This document shows positions 20,865 through 32,935 of a stretch of 64,000 nt of DNA, piece by piece. The notes under the pieces were generated by a model that was given only the letters and a program-made list of their open reading frames with translations, made no database searches and was not told where the DNA came from. The stretch comes from Steinernema hermaphroditum (lineage: Eukaryota > Nematoda > Chromadorea > Rhabditida > Steinernematidae): NCBI GenBank assembly GCA_030435675.1, contig CM059621.1:15624001-15688000 (forward strand). The letters run 5' to 3'. A program made the position numbers and the translations under genes. Position 1 is the first letter of the stretch. Every line of letters starts with the position of its first letter.

Positions 20865-22850
20865 TCATTGTTTGGCCGAGTCATTACCGCTGTTTTTGTA
20901 GTTTTTTCTTGCGAAGTTTGATTGATGGGTAGTGTCACATGTTTTCGACTGATTCATAGCTTTCAGATTGTCAGCTGGCTATGGTAGTGTCAATACACCT
21001 TTCCCGAAGCGCAGTTGATTGTATAATTGCGCGGAGCAATTTCGCTAATTCCCGCTTTAATCTCATTCTGTGGGCGTTTCGCGAATCGATTATGCTGATG
21101 GCGACGCTGTTTTTGCCTAAACCCTTCCACTTACGGCATCTGTTTGCACTTTGCCTGTATGGGGAAGATGTGAGCACAAGGAAGCGCTATTTTTGGCTAA
21201 TCTGGGATACGTCAACGCGCGGAGATGAATCTATTTTCAGGTTTCTAATCCTATCTAGAAGATCATGTCCGCTGCGTCCATCCAACTTCATCCTTTTTGA
21301 CGATGTGTGGGACGGATTAATTGGTTATCTCTCCAAATACGCTGCAGTGCTGATGATCTTTGAAGTCTGATGTCGTTTGCATCTGCCTCGTGCTCTGGGG
21401 ATTGGGCTTATTTGAGTGTAATTAAGGGGGTCTTGAACGTTTTTTTCCTTTGCACTTATGCCGGGGCTTTCCAGAAGGAAGAAGTGAACCAGTAGCGTTC
21501 TTCTGGTGTGCTGTTTATCCCGTCTTCTGCTCTTTGGGTTTTTCTTTAGCGCAAATGTTAATTGGTCCATTCTTTGCGGAGCAATGGGAGCCTCGGCTTT
21601 GGCACGTACGTATCGCCTCCTTCGCTAAAAGCGCAAGTCGCAACTTGGCAAAATTGGGTTCGGATATCGCGCAGCCCGGCAGCGTTCGTCTTTTATGCCA
21701 AATGGCCACCGTTTCTGCATTCTTGAACACCTCTCGAGCATATTCGGAGGAAGTACACTCTTTGTTGTCAACCTATAACTCAATAATGCTGTTTTCATCC
21801 AATTTCAGCTAATTTATGGCTGCGTATAGAGGCTGACTTCCATCATAACCGCTGAATAGGATGAAGATCGATCGTAAAACTTGCTATGTTTTCAAGTCAA
21901 GTGCTAGGAATTCCCATGCTATTTACTCGATCAGTTATGACTGGTTCCCTCACCTTCTCCTGTTCTATTTATTCACGTCGCCGCGCAGGTGCTCAATAGT
22001 TCGCATTGTGAGCGAACAGCCTGTCTCCTATGTGCCGGCCGCGCATCCTTTGGGTTCAGTCTTTCGCGCAATCGATTCGTTTTCTGGTTTGGATAGACGT
22101 GACAATATCAAATTTGGAATAATTTCGAAGCTTTTTGTGTTTTCTAGGATGTTCGATAAAGGAGGCATCGCTTGCGTGGTGTGACGCACTGTCACGCATA
22201 TTGGGAGCGAATCGACCGATTTTCATAAGTGCCATCTGATGAAATGAGTTTGATATTGTTTGGCTGTAATCTCCGCTCTAGACCATGTCTGTCTCGTTTT
22301 TGCACTTATAAGACAGTAATCATAACATCTGCTGCTTGCGATTCCATTTGTAGACACTGTTTCCATTTGTAGACACTGTCTAACAGTGAAAGGTCTAATA
22401 ATTACCGATCGTCTTCATCGTAGGAAGATCAGTTCTATCTTCGCTTCTTTCATAATTAGGCTTGCATATTTGAGCCTTTTCAGTTTCTCATCTCGTTCCA
22501 AAACTGTCCCATGATAAGCCTGAAAAGTGCACATTGCGAAATACGAAAAATGTGCACATCGGCGCAATCGACGTCTGCCTCCTAGATCGTGACCTTTGAT
22601 ATGCTGTTAGCTGACGACGTTGGTTGCAATAGCGTTGGCCGCTTGACTGTTTATCTCATTCTTTGTGCGGCTCGTTCGCTTGCCACGGCGACCGCTTTAC
22701 CGGCGGCGACCTCTCCCCCTCCTGTTGCTTATCTACTCCGCTCCATTCGCGTTATCGACCGCCTTCCCTTTCCTTCTCCTTTGAGAAGCGTGTCGTGAAG
22801 TGCGTTTTATTACGTGTTCATTCATTTTCGTATTCGTCCGTTCCAGAGTT
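20865..22850 (+). other. 2-kb region upstream of the BRI3-like gene, no gene recognised
   Basis: Open frames here are short and give no domain I recognise. The sequence is mixed in composition, with a CT-rich stretch before 22800. It probably holds the promoter and possibly 5'UTR introns of the gene at 22851; GTTCCAG at 22841-22847 is the nearest acceptor. Confidence 0.4.
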
Positions 22851-23508
22851 ATGACTTCGGGAAAAGTGCCGTTGCCGTCGGCGCCTCCTCCGCCCGAAGA
22901 CGAGTCATCTTCATCAGGCAGCGGCCATCGTCAACCGGCCGAGGCTCCTCAGCCCCAGCCGCCACAGACGGTCACCACGAGTCATGTTTCCGCGCCACAT
23001 CCTGCTCCGTCGCCAGGATTCTACGCCGAAGCTCCACCGTCATATCAAGCTGCTCTGACGAGTCCGGTGAATCCGCCTTATCCCGGAGAACATGCGAAAA
23101 TGCCTCAGCCGAATGCTGCTCCCACGGGTGTGACTCCAATGTATCATCCTGCTCCGCCGTATCAACCTCAACAGTTGAATCGTAAGTTGATTTGCTTCGT
23201 TTCACAGATTTACAAATGGTTCTCTTTCAGCGAACTTGATCCCCGTCTCCGCTCCCGTGGTTATCCACACGACGTCCGTTCATCCTCGAGGTGATTGTGC
23301 ATTTTGTCAAGTAAGCCACTGGCTAAAAGTAGACATAAACTCAAGACTCCCATTTCAGACAGGGAACATCCGCAACGAGACAGATTTCTGCTGTCTACTC
23401 TGTCTGATCATCATTGCCGTCTTCACCTTCCCGTTCGGACTCCTTCTTCTCTGCTGCATTCCCTGCACTGTCCGCAAGAGGTGCACTCGCTGTCGCCGCA
23501 TCTACTAA
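22851..23508 (+). CDS. brain protein I3 (BRI3)-like membrane protein, 186 aa
   Basis: Exons 22851-23181, 23231-23310, 23359-23508, in phase. The N-terminal ~110 residues are Pro/Gln-rich with a PPSY motif (EAPPSYQAAL), a typical WW-domain or Nedd4-type ligand. The C-terminus has RGDCAFCQTG, then a hydrophobic segment (LLCLIIIAVFTFPFGLLLL) and a closing RKRCTRCRRIY. This CxxC - membrane segment - RxCxxC order is the BRI3 pattern. It is related in layout to LITAF, but the closing motif and the FPFG before the final cysteines favour BRI3. BRI3 proteins sit in endolysosomal membranes; no function beyond that can be read here. The ATG follows TTCCAGAGTT, a likely trans-splice acceptor. Confidence 0.82.
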
Positions 23509-23632
23509 CTGCCTTCGTCCCGTTTACTGTACATTCTTATCTAAGTTCCACAGTTGAGTTATTACTACTGTATTCTTATCATCATTTAAAGGGTAACAGA
23601 TTGTGACGATTTAAATATTATAAATTTGGAGA

Positions 23633-24177
23633 TCACAAGCGCATGTTCTTTTCTACGTCGTAGCTGTGGGAGTGGCCGATTCCGGTTCGTCGGGATCCGG
23701 CGATGTGCGTCCAACAGACGATGCTGGCGAGAGCGACTCCACAGAAGACAACGGCGAAGAGCAGGAGGAAGACGACGAACGTCAGGAGGACCACCCGCTC
23801 TGTCAGCGTTTTGGGTCTCTGCAGTTAGCCGTCATCGGCCATGAAGAGCGGACTTACAAAGATGGATTTTTCGTTTGATTCTCCATGAAGGTTGTTGCAG
23901 ATCAGCATCGGTGTCGGGCCGGTGATGGGCTGGCACCTGAAGCTGCGACTAAGCTCTGTTCTAATCGTGCATAACGTACGGGTCGTGGCAAGCCTCCTGG
24001 CACTCTTGTTGCTCCTCGATTTTGAACACTTTGAGAGGGATTTCAGTAGTGGTTGTGGTTGAGGAGTCAGCGGTCGTCTTCTGGATAAGCATTAAGCGGG
24101 GCAAGAGCGTCAGAAGCTACCTGTTTGTTGGCGAGGACGGCGATGGTAAGCAGGAAGAAGACGAGGACGAACCGCAT
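23633..24177 (-). CDS. small type I membrane protein, 140 aa
   Basis: Exons 24177-24121, 24080-23980, 23936-23858, 23818-23633, in phase. It starts with a signal peptide (MRFVLVFFLLTIAVLA), then a Thr-rich stretch (SSTTTTTEIP), a small four-cysteine segment (QECQEACHDPCQP..LICNN), and one transmembrane helix (VVLLTFVVFLLLFAVVF), followed by a short tail rich in His, Ser and Arg. The predicted topology is lumenal or extracellular N-terminus and cytoplasmic tail. The family is not recognised. It is convergent with the BRI3-like gene, the two stops being 125 bases apart. Confidence 0.65.
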
Positions 24178-24564
24178 GATGGCCGTTGATGCTTAGGGAA
24201 TGTGCTATGTAAATGAGAAGCGAAGGTCAGCGAAAAGGAGGGAAGGCTGAGGAACGCATGAGTCAGCGTGTACGTGTGTCGAACCTTTGTTTTTCAAATG
24301 GTACGATCTAGAAGGAAATGTTTGGAGAATGAAAATCGTAAATTAGCGCCACTGCGATCGTTCCATCCAACCCTCCAAGGAACGTTGTAATACACGAGAA
24401 AATGCACCTAGAAAAACAACAATTTTATCACATAGAAGGTATAACGACAGCTACAATGAGAGACAAGATGAACCTTATCATCTCCCCGGCACCCGATTTC
24501 TCGACGATTATATTAACTGCATGGCTGGAAGTAACTTTCCGCGAATAAATCTCAGACAGTAGAA

Positions 24565-25488
24565 TTACCATTCATAGTTGTGCGCGACTCCGTGAATCGT
24601 CATGTTCTTCTGCTCCGAAAAGGTGCACATCAGAGGGATTCCGTTATTTGCAAAGACAACAGTGCCATCACTTTTCTTGTGAATTTCCCATCCACTGAAT
24701 GATTGAATAAGAAGATCTCCTCGTTCCCGAATACCGTCCTTCATTTCACGGGTGCAATAGTTGTAAATTCGTCGAAAGGGAAACTAAAAGGTTTGTGATT
24801 CAAGAAAGTGATTCCCTATTTACCTCCGTTCCATTGCAATGTCGTGTCGAAATCAGCTTGACCGATTCATCGAGCAGATCGAAACTGTAGCAGTTGCCGG
24901 TTGGCGTGTGAAGAGTGCCATTGACCATCACAGCATTCTCGTTGTTCAGGTACAAGGGGCCTTCATCAAGGGCTACCTGATTATTCGCAAAGTCCACCTT
25001 CTTCGCATAACTAAAACAGAAATTAGTTCAATTCACTCACATTAACTCACCTTCGTCCAGCGAATTTATGGATCGTAACGTAGTTCACCGCGCGATCCGT
25101 CTGGTTTTCCATCTTTTTCTGGTAGTAGATCAGGAACATACGCTCGGGCAGTTCATGAATGTAGTTGATATTGTACATGTAGTCAATGCTGCCTAAAAAG
25201 GAAATTAAATAACCAGAGTGGATCTGTTATTTACCTGCCGGCGCCGTTAGTTCTTCAAGTGCTTCAGGACTGAAGTAGCTCGAGGATTTCTTGATCACTT
25301 GGAACCACAATAGATCGCCAACCGATCCGTAGAGCACTTTGCCAACATGCTCATGCCACGAGCTGTTGCATCTAGCTGAAAACGAGAGAAGCGATATGAA
25401 AAAGACGTAGGGACTTACGTATTTCGGCACTGACAGTTTTAATGACGAAGACGAAGAAGAGGGAGAGAAGTCCAGCCAACGATTTCAT
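24565..25488 (-). CDS. secreted N-glycosylated protein of unknown family, 252 aa
   Basis: Exons 25488-25419, 25375-25235, 25192-25051, 25010-24824, 24783-24565, in phase, with introns of about 40 bases. A signal peptide (MKSLAGLLSLFFVFVIKTVS) is followed by a globular sequence with five N-glycosylation sequons (NSS, NQT, NGT, NGT, NMT) and five cysteines (CNSS, NCYSF, HCNGT, YCTRE, MCTF). No transmembrane segment or GPI signal is seen, so it is probably secreted. I recognise no domain. A 33-bp hairpin lies about 65 bases upstream of the ATG. Confidence 0.72.
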
Positions 25489-25555
25489 CGTTAACAGAGG
25501 GAGAAGCGCAAAGAAACAGCCGATCAACGGCTCGCCGTCCAAATAAGTGGCGCGA

Positions 25556-25662
25556 AAAGGTGAGACACAGAATTTGGTCTAGCGCATTGAAAACGGCGAA
25601 CGAACGCACGAAATATTTGCCTTTCTTCAATGCGCTAGACCAAATTCTGAGTCTCACCGCGC
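25556..25662. repeat. upstream hairpin, 33-bp stem
   Basis: A stem starting GGTGAGACACAGAATTTGG is matched by its inverted copy ending AATTCTGAGTCTCACC, with a loop of about 40 bases. It lies just upstream of the secreted-protein gene. It could be a small MITE or a structured 5' element. Confidence 0.7.
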
Positions 25663-25889
25663 GGTGATTGATCGCTCTTGTGGAGGCCGAAAAAACAGAC
25701 TATAAATGTCTACAATTTTGCACGTGTAGACAGTTCGTGTCTAGCTCTATGGCTCATATAGCTCTTCTCTTCCGTGTTAATCGGTCGGATCTTGACGGAA
25801 TTTCTGTTGTATCGTTATTTTGTTGTAGAAAACTTCAGCGTTCCCTGAAATGCTGTGATAACGCTTGAAATACAGCTGCGAATGGGGCT

Positions 25890-26505
25890 GTCATGTCTCT
25901 ATTTTTGCGTATTCTAAAATTTTTCACTTTCACTTTCATGACATTACTCTTCAAAGAAGGCACTTAGAATATGTCAGATGCTGACAGAACCTTCTGGTGG
26001 TAAAATCCTGTAAAATTAGTTTAGGAAATTTAAATTGCGTAGGATGAAGGTTGCGACAAAAGTTACGTCTAATAGAAATGTGGATTTTCAGCAGTTATAC
26101 CATAATTTGTCTTTCCCAGTTAACTATCTTTGTGTTAACTACTTCTCCAAATACGAAGTACATTCCGTCAGACAATAATAGTACGTAATAGCTGTCATGT
26201 CTTTGTTTTTCCGTGTCGTAGAATTTTTCACTGTAATATTGTGGTAATTCATGATCTTACCCTTCAAACAAGGCATTTAAAATATTCCAGATGCTAGCAG
26301 AACCTTGACAGAATGTTTAATAGAATAATTGGTTGAATTAGCTTAGGAAATTCAAACTGCTTAAGGTCAAGGTTGGGATAAAAAGATTTTTGTGGTTTTT
26401 GAGCGGTCATATCATAATTTGTTTTTTATTCTATTTTTGAACGACGTGGTTTAAATCAAATGCAAAATAGATTCGGTCAGACGGTATTACGCATAACTTT
26501 CATGT
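25890..26505. repeat. diverged tandem duplication, ~310-bp unit
   Basis: Unit 1 (25890-26195) and unit 2 (26195-26505) share in order GCTGTCATGTCT, TTTTTCACT, a CTTCAAA..AAGGCA block, CAGATGCT..CAGAACCTT, TTAG..TAGGAAATT, a CATAATTTGT block and TCGTCAGAC-like ends. They are non-coding, AT-rich and well diverged. The surrounding intergenic DNA up to 27570 shows no gene I can support. Confidence 0.65.
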
Positions 26506-27570
26506 TTTCACCAACATAGAGACTTTTTTCAGCGAAATACAGTATATCGCATCGTATTTTTGTGGTCGTTCTAAACAATCCAAAGCAAACAGTAGGAAAC
26601 TAAAGCGCAATTTATTGCTTATCGCTGCTGCTGAGGTCATTTTTGAATTTTTCAGTTGCATCTCGATTTACCAGCGCTATTAGCGATTTTCAATGCCATT
26701 TCAAGTTCGGCATATCGACAATCCGGAACTGAAAAGAGCTTGCCCAAACAGACCCTGCCAGAGTGTGATCCAACCTGTTTACAGATGTTTACAACCATCG
26801 AATAAAGCAAGCTATACGAGTCGATTAAAGTGGGTCTCGTGTGATGCACCTGCATCAACTTCGCTTTTTTGCTCACATCGCTTTCTTTTTTGAAAAAAAA
26901 AATTTTTTTGGACGTTTTGGCCTCAAAAACGCGTTAAAACTTCGAATAGGTCTGCAACAGGTCACAGCAATGCTATTTTCAAATGTTTCAATTTCCATTA
27001 ATTTCCTTACATTTTGGAATATTTTTGTATTCCTTCTATTTCTCCGATTGTACTTGCTATATCGATCAACAAAGCGCAAGGGTAAACACCGGACAAGGTT
27101 GAACTCCAATGCCGTCTTCAGCCAACGTTTCGTCCGTTCCCCAAGTTCACAGCTGTCACATAGCTTAATGCTAGTTTCGGAATATTTTTGTAAACTGCAC
27201 CTGTGATATCTCTAAGGTTTACTTTCATTTTGTCTGCGTCTATAAAGATCCATATGATTCGATGAATTTGGGGTTTTTGAAGATTTTTCTTGTACAAAAA
27301 ATTTTTGAACGACTCTGGTTTATATGGAAACCACATAAATATCATTTTCGGTTCGGTTCGTACAAAAAGTTCCTGGACAAGTAGCACTAAAAAGATTTAC
27401 TTTAACCCCAAAATCACAAACGATGTAGGCAATCATAGACAAACGAATATTCGAAATTTTGTTGTCTACAGCTCCAGTGATCTAGCGGGAGAGTGTCTTC
27501 GCTGATGCTTTCTTTTTTTGGATCTTTCGGATGCCTCCCTCGGCAGATGGAATTTTGAGGATGAGATGTA

Positions 27571-28869
27571 CAGGGTGTCCCAGATAAAGTGCAACAAAAA
27601 GAAATCCATGTAAATCTCTGTGGTCTTCTCCAAATACAATACTTTTATGTGCAAAATGAAGCTACATCACTTGTGAATAAGAAAAGCGAAACAGTTTGTC
27701 GGAAGATTCTGATTTCGCCACAATGCATGCCTAACCATACATCCGACTTGAACCCCCGAGCGCCGCGGGTCTGGATTTTATTTTTTGCCTTTATGCAGCC
27801 TTTAGAGTTGTCTTAAGTGACTATAAACTAGCGAGTCGTAAAGAGCAGAAACTTTTCTACAAGAAACATCAAATTGATAAATGGAGGAGATTCAGATCCG
27901 ATAAAAGCGGTGACCAAAAATATTTGCTCACCACCTTAGACAAGTTGGCCAGAAGCCAGACCAAAGATCTTTTGGAGCTTTTTGTAGATGTGCAATCTTG
28001 GTGAAAGGTGAAGTCGATTCCTGTGCACTTCTCCGCTGCCCACGGTCTCACCGCACCTTCTAGGATTTTTTTCTGATAAAACTCGGCCGTTAAACGGTCA
28101 TTTTTCTCAAAAAACACCGGTTTTGGGCTACCCATGACATAAATTCCAGCCCAAACGATCAGAGTCTTCGCGCGCTGTCTTTTTTCGACGACGACGGTAC
28201 GCAGACATCCTTTGGGAAGCCATCACCGATGATTTTGGTGATTACGCATCGGTTGGACGGTGAATCGACCATGATTAATGAACAGGATTTGATCCAGTTC
28301 CGGATCTGCGGCGCTGGTCCTCATCAAGCGATATTGTTTTGGGTCTTGTCTTTTTTTCTTGTGGTGTTAGGCCCTGTTCTTTCACTATCTTGTAAAGAAA
28401 CGACTTCAGATCTTTCTTCAGTGCTCGCCGGACACGTATTCTTGAGATTCCGAACTCTTTAGCCAACTTTATTGAACTTCGGGCTGAATTTCGATTCAAC
28501 TTCTTTAGGATGCCTTCTAGAACAGCCGGAGTTTGCACTGGTTTCTGTCTACCTTTCCAGGTCCTGTGCTTGACCTGTTCTATCTCCCTGTAACACTCAA
28601 TGACTCGTTTGACCTCATACCGCTCAAATCCGAGGGCTTTTACAGTACCCAGATTCGAAATTCCGAGCTTATGCATCAAAACTATGGAAAATCGATCTTA
28701 AAGCGCTGAGATTTTTTCAGTGAACAACATCGAAATCACAGCTAATAACAGATATTCAGAGCTACAAGAGGACGCTAAACACGGATATGACTTCCAAACG
28801 TGCTCAAACTCTCGGAAATCCACTTAAATCAACGAATCAAAAATGTTGCACTTTATCTGGGACACCCTG
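27571..28869 (-). mobile_element. degenerate mariner/Tc1-type transposon
   Basis: The inverted termini (CAGGGTGTCCCAGATAAAGT and onward, 25 bp identical) are flanked by TA on both sides (27569-27570 and 28870-28871). The length is 1299 bp. A transposase on the minus strand is split: the helix-turn-helix part lies at 28679-28275 and the catalytic C-terminal part at 28135-27869. The TA duplication and termini are typical of the Tc1/mariner superfamily. Confidence 0.88.
27869..28679 (-). pseudogene. mariner-type transposase, broken
   Basis: The N-terminal frame has a helix-turn-helix region (GFERYEVKRVIECYREIEQ, then SIKLAKEFGISRIRVRRALK). A frameshift near 28275-28345 and stops then interrupt it. 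In another frame, IYVMGSPKPVFF, WTFQQD-like FTFHQDC and SPLLSDLNLLHLSI correspond to the usual WAGI..G, FQQDxAPAH and PPxSPDLNPxDY segments. The Asp of the first catalytic block also appears replaced. It is not functional as it stands. Confidence 0.8.
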
Positions 28870-28949
28870 TACTGCTATAGGACTATACAGTGCCATTTCC
28901 AACACCATTTGAGATTGACACTTTGGTAGTAATCTTGAAACAACGGTGG

Positions 28950-29500
28950 TAGTACTGTTTACACGATTTATCTTCCCGAATCAACGGCTTACGCCGTGCA
29001 GGACGTCTCATAAATGCACAAAGAAGAACAAAGTCACACCGTAGCCGCTGATTTTCTTCTGGTTTCGGTGGAGCAGACGAATCCGAAGAGAATCCAGCGT
29101 TCCCATCAGTATGCGCGGGCGTCGAAGTCGTGAAGAGTTGATTCCGGAAGTGGCGCGGCGGCGGAGAACAGCGAACGGAACGGAGGGCCATCTTCGGTTC
29201 GGCTGGCGGCGCGGACTTCGGAGTTGCAACGCTTCTTCGGCTTCTCTGGCGCGGGTAGAGTCGGGCAGTCATGACGAGCTTCTTGGCGAGACGGTGGAAC
29301 TACGGCTCCCTGGTGTTCCAGGCCTTCTGGGAGCCGGGGCGATCATTGCGCCAACAGCGACGGCCGAGAACGACCGCTCACTTAACTCATTCGGCTCAGA
29401 CAGCCTCAGAGAGAGAGCGAGTGGACGACCCGACCGATCGCTGGGGGCACAAATGAAAGACCATGTAGTACTGTTACCAGGAGTAATTCAGAAGTCGATA
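28950..29500. repeat. fragment related to the R dispersed repeat, plus GC-rich DNA
   Basis: 28965-29010, read on the minus strand, matches the CGTAAG..TTGATTC block found at 30150 and 58350 in the R family. The rest (29100-29480) is GC-rich with open frames on both strands, Arg-rich on either reading. I recognise no protein there and do not call a gene. Confidence 0.4.
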
Positions 29501-29789
29501 TGAGGGAATAAAGTGGACATGTTTTGTTTTAAGTTTGCAAAAATTGCCTGGATATACACTTGGTTCCGGGTTTTGCGTTCATGTGCATCCACACTTACGG
29601 ACAATGCCTTCTTTTATGAAGATTATCTCAGCAATGAAGATCGGCGACAATGTAAGCAGAATAAGGTAAGATGCGTATCCTCCTTACACAAGGCATTTTT
29701 GTAGGGGGTGTGTGTGATCCATCGCACAAACGTAATAGTTAAGGTTCTTCTTTTGGATGATTTTTGTGACTCGTCTTTACGAATGGATA

Positions 29790-31190
29790 TCGCTCTTTGA
29801 GGGTCCGGTCGGTCAGACGGCAAACCCTGTGGCATTTGGGAGTTTCCCGGCTTCCGGAGGGAATTGTGACACCAGGAAGCCATAGTCCCACCACCACTCA
29901 CAACAAGATTTCCGACGCTAGGAATCCGGCCGCGTGAGATGCCACCTTACAGCTTACCGACGCTCTGAGGACACCTAGACCTGCGAAGACGCAACTCCTG
30001 GACCACGGACTCATCTCTTCGATGCTGATACCGCCACTTTCGAAGTTTTGCCGATTCCCAGGCGCCCCATGAAGCGCGTTCGACATCGATGCCACGCCAG
30101 GGATGAAGCCTGCAGCAATGAGACATTCTCCGTTTATCTACTATTCGGTGTCGTGCAAGGCGTAAGCATTTGATTCACGAAATAAACTCGTGTAAAACTC
30201 GTGCTCGATGGGTATCGGCGAGCAAAGTTGAAAAGAATGCACTAGCTAGTGATGTGACTAACATCTACATATCGTTGTCTTTTATTTTACACAGTATTTG
30301 GTAACTTTCCCGTTAAAGCAAAATAGGCGTGGAACTTCTAATTCCAGATGACAGTATTCGGTACTATTTAAACCTCTTGTTCGTCGTTAATTTTTGTGGG
30401 CGTCAATCTGCTCTACTGTTATTTGTTGCTTTACTGTTATTTATACTCTTTGTAATCTTCATAGGTGTAGAGAGAAGATGGTTTTGCTCCTTTTGCTTTC
30501 TCGTTTCTTTTCGCCTGGATTTCCTTGTTGACATGAATGTATGTAGGCGACAATTTTTAAGGAAAGACAGAGCTTTCTTACTTTTGGTATTACAAGCATA
30601 TGTGATCAAAAAGTTTATTACCTAACCAAATTGTGTTTGACATGTTATAGTATGACCAGCCTTTTATATGTTCACTAGCACTTCAAATGTTTTCTGTATA
30701 CTGCGAGGGTGTATGCGTACTTTTTATCCATCATCCCTTTGTAAATCATTTTTGCATGTCTGTTTCATGTCTTCTTAAGGTATATGTTTTCTCATCTCAT
30801 CTAGTATCTCAAGGTATCTAGCATCTAATTTTTGAAGGGTAGAAATCGTTCTCTGAGGGTCCGGTTGGTCAGACAGCAAACCCTATGGCATCTGTGAGTA
30901 GTCCCACCAGCGCTGACAACAAGATTTCCGACATCAGGCATATGTCAGGCAAAGTGACATGTCATCCTGAAGGTCGCCTACGCTCTGAGGGCACCACCAC
31001 GGGCGGAGACGCAGCTTTCGGACCCATCGCTTCGAGGCAGAAGCCAGCCCCGAAGTCGCCCCTGTGCCGCAAACGCCCCAAGAAGTAGAAGATCTGTCGC
31101 CATTTCCGACGCCCCGTGAAACGCGTCACCGACCGGTTTGACATCAATGCCACGCCAAGCCGCAAGCCGGCCTCAAGGAGTCTCTTATTC
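29790..31190 (+). repeat. R-S-R composite dispersed repeat (copy 1)
   Basis: R1 (29795-30200) and R2 (30850-31190) are direct copies starting GAGGGTCCGGT.GGTCAGAC and sharing CAGCAAACCCT, GACAACAAGATTTCCGAC and CGCTCTGAGG. They flank S (30230-30845), which is non-coding and AT-rich. The whole recurs in reverse at 62470-63930. Direct terminal repeats around a unique part resemble a short LTR-type or tandem non-autonomous element; no coding capacity is seen. Confidence 0.65.
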
Positions 31191-31613
31191 TGTATTGCGC
31201 AATACGTATTTCATTTTTAATGACAATTGATAAAACAACATTGTAAGTCGTACATTTGTTGAATAATCTTTTTCCTGCATTATACAATGCTTGCGTTGGT
31301 ATGATCCTCTGACAAAATTCACTCAACGCAAAGCTTTTATTTCTGTATTGCAACATATTGCTCGAAGTGTATCGGCGACCAAAATTCTTTATCTGTGGTT
31401 TTTCATTGGTTGTCCATCTACGATATACGATTGATAACCGACTTGCTAGTGGTAATTTCGTGGATCGGTATTTGAAACGAGTCCATCACGTGATGAACAT
31501 TTCGGTGGGAAAAGTAGAAAATCTGCATTGGCCGTTTGCATCCAGAAGTCATAAATTGAATTTGAAATGATACTGATTGTACGGGAAATAGATGAAAGAA
31601 AGCGGGGTAAGTA

Positions 31614-32529
31614 TTGGGTTGGTCCATTGAAAATGTCGGATGATTTAAGTGGCAGTTTCTTAATATATATCCATGCCTATTATTCTCGGTATTGACTGTT
31701 TGACTGAGCAACTGCGGCTCACTTCTCAGGCAAAACCCAGACCCCTTGTTCATAGAACACAAGAGGTTTGAGGTCGAAAAATGTTTTGGTACAATTTTCG
31801 ACCTCTTTCTTTTATTTGGAGTGGTTCCCTCTGGTATCGTCATTTTTAAAGGAGAACAGATGACAGTAAGATAGAGCGAAGAGAGTACTATAAGAACCGC
31901 AAACAGCGAATCTCTCAGCTCAAGGTGGGGAGCCATTGTGGAGGTCAACTTTAAAATGTGAGGTCTCGGGTAGCCGTACTTTTTGTGGATCCAAGGGTCA
32001 TTTTTTCGACATTTGGCATCTGTTTCCTGAAAGTTGAAAAGATCTCGTGGAATCACTATATGGGCTTGGTAGCTGTGAGTGATAGCTACCTGCTACATAT
32101 CCCCATTGTCTGCTATGTAACTTAACCAATTAGAAATGTTGGAGTTAAGAGAACATGGTCATTTGAAAAAGCCATCTTTGTGAAATTAGCTCAGGTTATG
32201 ATACATAACCAAGATAACAATAGGTGCGTTCGGTAGGCAATACCTAAGGATGTACGTGGTTGAAGGCAGCCACCGTCCATCACACAATTAATGACGTAAA
32301 AAGCCCGTACATCACTTCGCATTTCGCCATCTCGAGGTGCCAGAAAATGGTCATCACGACAGAATAGGCCTGGAACACCACAAGGAATGTACTGAGCAAG
32401 TCGCCAATCATATTATGGAGAGAGAATTAACTGTGCTCAAGAACGTACCCATCGATTTGGTCATGAAAGCAAATATTGCAAATTTAAAGGATGTTTACAC
32501 CATCCGACATTTTCAATGGACCAACCCAA
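31614..32529. mobile_element. non-autonomous mariner-type element, 916 bp
   Basis: Perfect 29-bp inverted termini begin TTGGGTTGGTCCATTGAAAA and are flanked by TA (31612-31613 and 32530-32531). The TTGGGTTGG start is characteristic of mariner ends. Inside, no helix-turn-helix or DDD block is found. The 212-codon minus-strand frame at 31418-32056 crosses the element border and has no family features. Confidence 0.85.
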
Positions 32530-32928
32530 TACGTATAATCCAAAAATCTACAATGCATAGAATTCGCGATTTATTTTGAATTGTTGCCCATTTTTGTGGA
32601 AAATTGTTTTCGGTTGTATTCTATTTCTTCGTACCATGGCTACCATACACCTTCAGCTGATGATCTGATTTATGATTTAACGGTTAAGTCACCTGTCCAT
32701 CCGACTACGCAATGATCCACTAACAACATAAAACATAAAATAAACGACAAAACAACACGATGATGATTTTAAGAATAGGGGAAATACAGAGTGACTTGAA
32801 CGCCTGAGTAGTGGAAGTAAATTGTGAACAACAATCAACACGCAATTTCACTTTGAGAACAATTCGAGGAAAGTGGAAATGTCGTCGGATAGAGATAGAT
32901 GGAGAGAGAGAGAGTAGAGGCAGGTCTC

Positions 32929-32935
32929 GAGGTAG
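32929..32935 (-). promoter_or_regulatory. let-7 family 7-mer seed site
   Basis: The minus strand reads CTACCTC (nucleotides 2-8 of let-7 paired), ~330 bases after the copy A stop. Confidence 0.5.

Noticed and set aside
19539..20901. Long Arg/Ser/Glu repeat proteins in several frames
   Set aside because: They are translations of the GAGTCC hexamer arrays in the hAT element; all frames stay open because of the repeat.
31418..32056. 212-codon minus-strand open frame
   Set aside because: It crosses the edge of the mariner-type element, has no domain, and its composition is that of the surrounding AT-rich DNA.
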